Shown: positions 62,733 through 64,000 of the stretch, in pieces
How the letters are laid out: every line of letters begins with the position of its first letter
Position numbering within the stretch: position 1 is the stretch's first letter
From: CAZTGZ01 sp964613385
GTDB taxonomy: Bacteria > Bacteroidota > Bacteroidia > NS11-12g > UBA9320
Length of the DNA: 64,000 bases
NCBI GenBank assembly: GCA_964613385.1
Contig: CAZTGZ010000010.1
Location: 16,934-80,933, forward strand
Direction: 5' to 3'
The notes under the pieces: generated by a model
What the model was told of the DNA's origin: nothing
Seen by the model: the letters and a program-made list of their open reading frames with translations, nothing else
Database searches by the model: none
Made by a program: the position numbers and the translations under genes

Positions 62733-63377
62733 TTAGGCGTTTTTTACCTGAATGGATTTGATCAGATCAGCTGCATCTTCAGCCATATCCGTGGCCGTTT
62801 CCAACGCCATGTAAATTTCTTTATATTTAATTAACCGAATCGGATCTTTTTCAGTTTCAAACAAATCTCCAATGGCCGCATCAAAAATGTCGTCTGCTTG
62901 ATTCTCAAGCCTGTTCACTTCCAAATAAGCATTGTGAATGATATTGGCATGATTCATGTCATGCAAATGGCTCATGGCGTTGTGTATGGCAATGGATCCT
63001 TCATGTATCAATTGGGCCAATTCCTTCATCGCAGGAGTAATTTCATTTACTTTGTAGATAATCATTCGGCTTGCACTGCCATGGATATAATCTAGAACAT
63101 CATCGATAACAACAGCCAGCGAATGAATATCTTCACGATCGAAAGGAGTGATGAAACTCACCCCTAGTTCTTTGAGAATTTCATGGGTCAAACTGTCCCC
63201 TACATGTTCCAATTCAGTTAATTGGTCTCGGATGGCCATGCGATTATTAACATCCGGTTCGTTCATCAACTTAACAAGCAAATCTCCCGAATTTATCAGG
63301 TTTTGGGATGCTTTTTTAAATAAAACGAAGAACTTTTTTTCCTTGGGAATCAGCAGGTTGAATACTTTCGCTAACAT
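62733..63377 (-). CDS. DUF47 (PhoU-like) phosphate transport partner
   Basis: 214 residues from the ATG at 63377 (MLAKVFNLLIPKEKKFF). Two helical bundles with VIDDVLDYIHGSASRM and LEVNRLENQADDIFDAAI, PhoU-type metal-binding acidic motifs. DUF47 proteins are usually found with PiT permeases, as here, and are thought to regulate them. Confidence 0.92.
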   Translation of the reverse strand: MLAKVFNLLIPKEKKFFVLFKKASQNLINSGDLLVKLMNEPDVNNRMAIRDQLTELEHVGDSLTHEILKELGVSFITPFDREDIHSLAVVIDDVLDYIHGSASRMIIYKVNEITPAMKELAQLIHEGSIAIHNAMSHLHDMNHANIIHNAYLEVNRLENQADDIFDAAIGDLFETEKDPIRLIKYKEIYMALETATDMAEDAADLIKSIQVKNA

Positions 63378-63383
63378 GGTGGG

Positions 63384-63391
63384 CAAAGGTA
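63384..63391 (-). promoter_or_regulatory. -7 box (TACCTTTG) of DUF47-pit operon
   Basis: Minus strand TACCTTTG, six bases before the ATG at 63377; a TTG 17 bases upstream (63411-63409) may act as -33. Confidence 0.5.
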
Positions 63392-63584
63392 AATTTCAAT
63401 AACTCCGCCAATGTTAATTGAATGTTAAATTTGTAATCGATGCCTGCTATTAAATTCAGCTGAATTTGCAAAGCATTTGGTATATGAGAAAATTAGTTTT
63501 TTAAGTGTATTAATTTGTAATTGAAAATAGTAAGTGGTAGTATCTTTGATTTTACAATTATTTAAGTGTTTTTGAATGAGACTA

Positions 63585-64000
63585 TTAAAATAGAAAGTAG
63601 AATATTATGGAAAGGCCTAATTTTAACAATAATGTTTTGAAAGTAACATATTTGTAATCATCTTTTTGTTTTTCAAAAGGATTAAAAAGTGAAATAATTT
63701 GAGTAACAAACAGGTATGCAAATATTTTTTTATACCACGGTAAATTGAAGTAATTGATATAAAACTCTAATGCTATACTGTCAGATTTAAATAAGAAGAA
63801 TGGAATAATTAATATTATTAATAACCCCTGAATTAGTTCAATTGTTCTCGGAAAATTCGATGAAAGTACACTTTTTGTATCTTCATATATATAGGTTAAA
63901 TTAATGTTTCTCATTGTTGAGCAGTCTATTACCATCAATGTGCCAGTGTAAGCTCCCCAAAAAACAGGACAGTTCAAAAATAGAATTAAATTTATACTGT
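63585..64000 (-). CDS. Partial AT-rich membrane protein gene, unknown
   Basis: Open reading from the stop at 63585 to the window edge (at least 138 codons; the frame stays open through 64000, so the start probably lies outside). Contains hydrophobic segments near GLLIILIIPFFLF, IFAYLFVTQIISLF and LGLSIIFYFLF, plus another at the N-side edge. No family recognised. Base composition is strikingly AT-rich compared with the rest of the window. About 200 bases before it (63392-63584) hold no gene that I can see. Confidence 0.5.
   Translation of the reverse strand, partial: SINLILFLNCPVFWGAYTGTLMVIDCSTMRNINLTYIYEDTKSVLSSNFPRTIELIQGLLIILIIPFFLFKSDSIALEFYINYFNLPWYKKIFAYLFVTQIISLFNPFEKQKDDYKYVTFKTLLLKLGLSIIFYFLF

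Overview
The window reads as a stretch of a Bacteroidota chromosome (draft assembly, with three 10-N scaffold gaps). Several signs agree. Promoters carry the Bacteroidota -7 box TAnnTTTG, twice with a TTTG at 19-20 bp spacing (rpsT, rpsO). There is a TonB-dependent receptor with a carboxypeptidase-like N-domain, a PorV/PorQ-family protein, a DUF6089 (PorG-like) protein and a metalloprotease ending in a type IX secretion (T9SS) sorting domain, plus a DUF4783-nadC pair. Genus and order cannot be fixed from the sequence alone. Coding density is high, and several convergent gene pairs overlap at their stop codons.

Layout. 1-1053: the 5' part of a REP-associated tyrosine transposase (minus strand, cut by the window edge) beside an array of about 4.7 units of 65 bp, each holding an imperfect palindrome. 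1054-10474: rpsT, radC, an M1 metallopeptidase with a probable C-terminal barrel, a TPR protein, a ComA-type phosphosulfolactate synthase, small membrane and exported proteins, a CsgG/LpoB-like exported protein and an HTH regulator. 10513-16254 (minus): a cytochrome c maturation cluster ccmB-C-D-E-F followed by a DUF2520 oxidoreductase. 16280-23603: biotin carboxylase, bestrophin, RdgB, RarA, threonine aldolase, QueD-like enzyme and a heptose epimerase. 23600-29110: an overlapping run of a very large NtrY-like sensor kinase, a thioredoxin-fold lipoprotein and a cytochrome c/copper-monooxygenase-like lipoprotein. 29103-33798: LuxE-like enzyme, lipoprotein, two Skp paralogues, murI and a 2-hydroxyacid dehydrogenase.

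33884-42625 is the most distinctive block: TonB-dependent receptor, a secreted protein of about 1,290 residues with a FlgD/T9SS-like C-terminus, and a PorV-family barrel, in close order and closed by a strong terminator. It looks like a self-contained surface-export module. It is followed by greA, a HIT protein, murQ, the DUF6089 protein, an M4 protease with six repeats of about 80 residues and a T9SS tail, then rpsO-pnp with an intergenic terminator. 52020-64000 holds a VWA membrane protein, a ferredoxin reductase-ferredoxin pair, upp-yjjG, DUF4783-nadC, ankyrin protein, two SDRs, an alpha/beta hydrolase, a PiT phosphate permease with its DUF47 partner, and an AT-rich edge with a partial membrane-protein gene.

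Cells of this kind would make c-type cytochromes (Ccm), export proteins through T9SS, and do ordinary wall, nucleotide and cofactor metabolism. The accessory interest lies in the REP array, the PorV module, the kinase/thioredoxin/copper cluster and the variant Ccm proteins.
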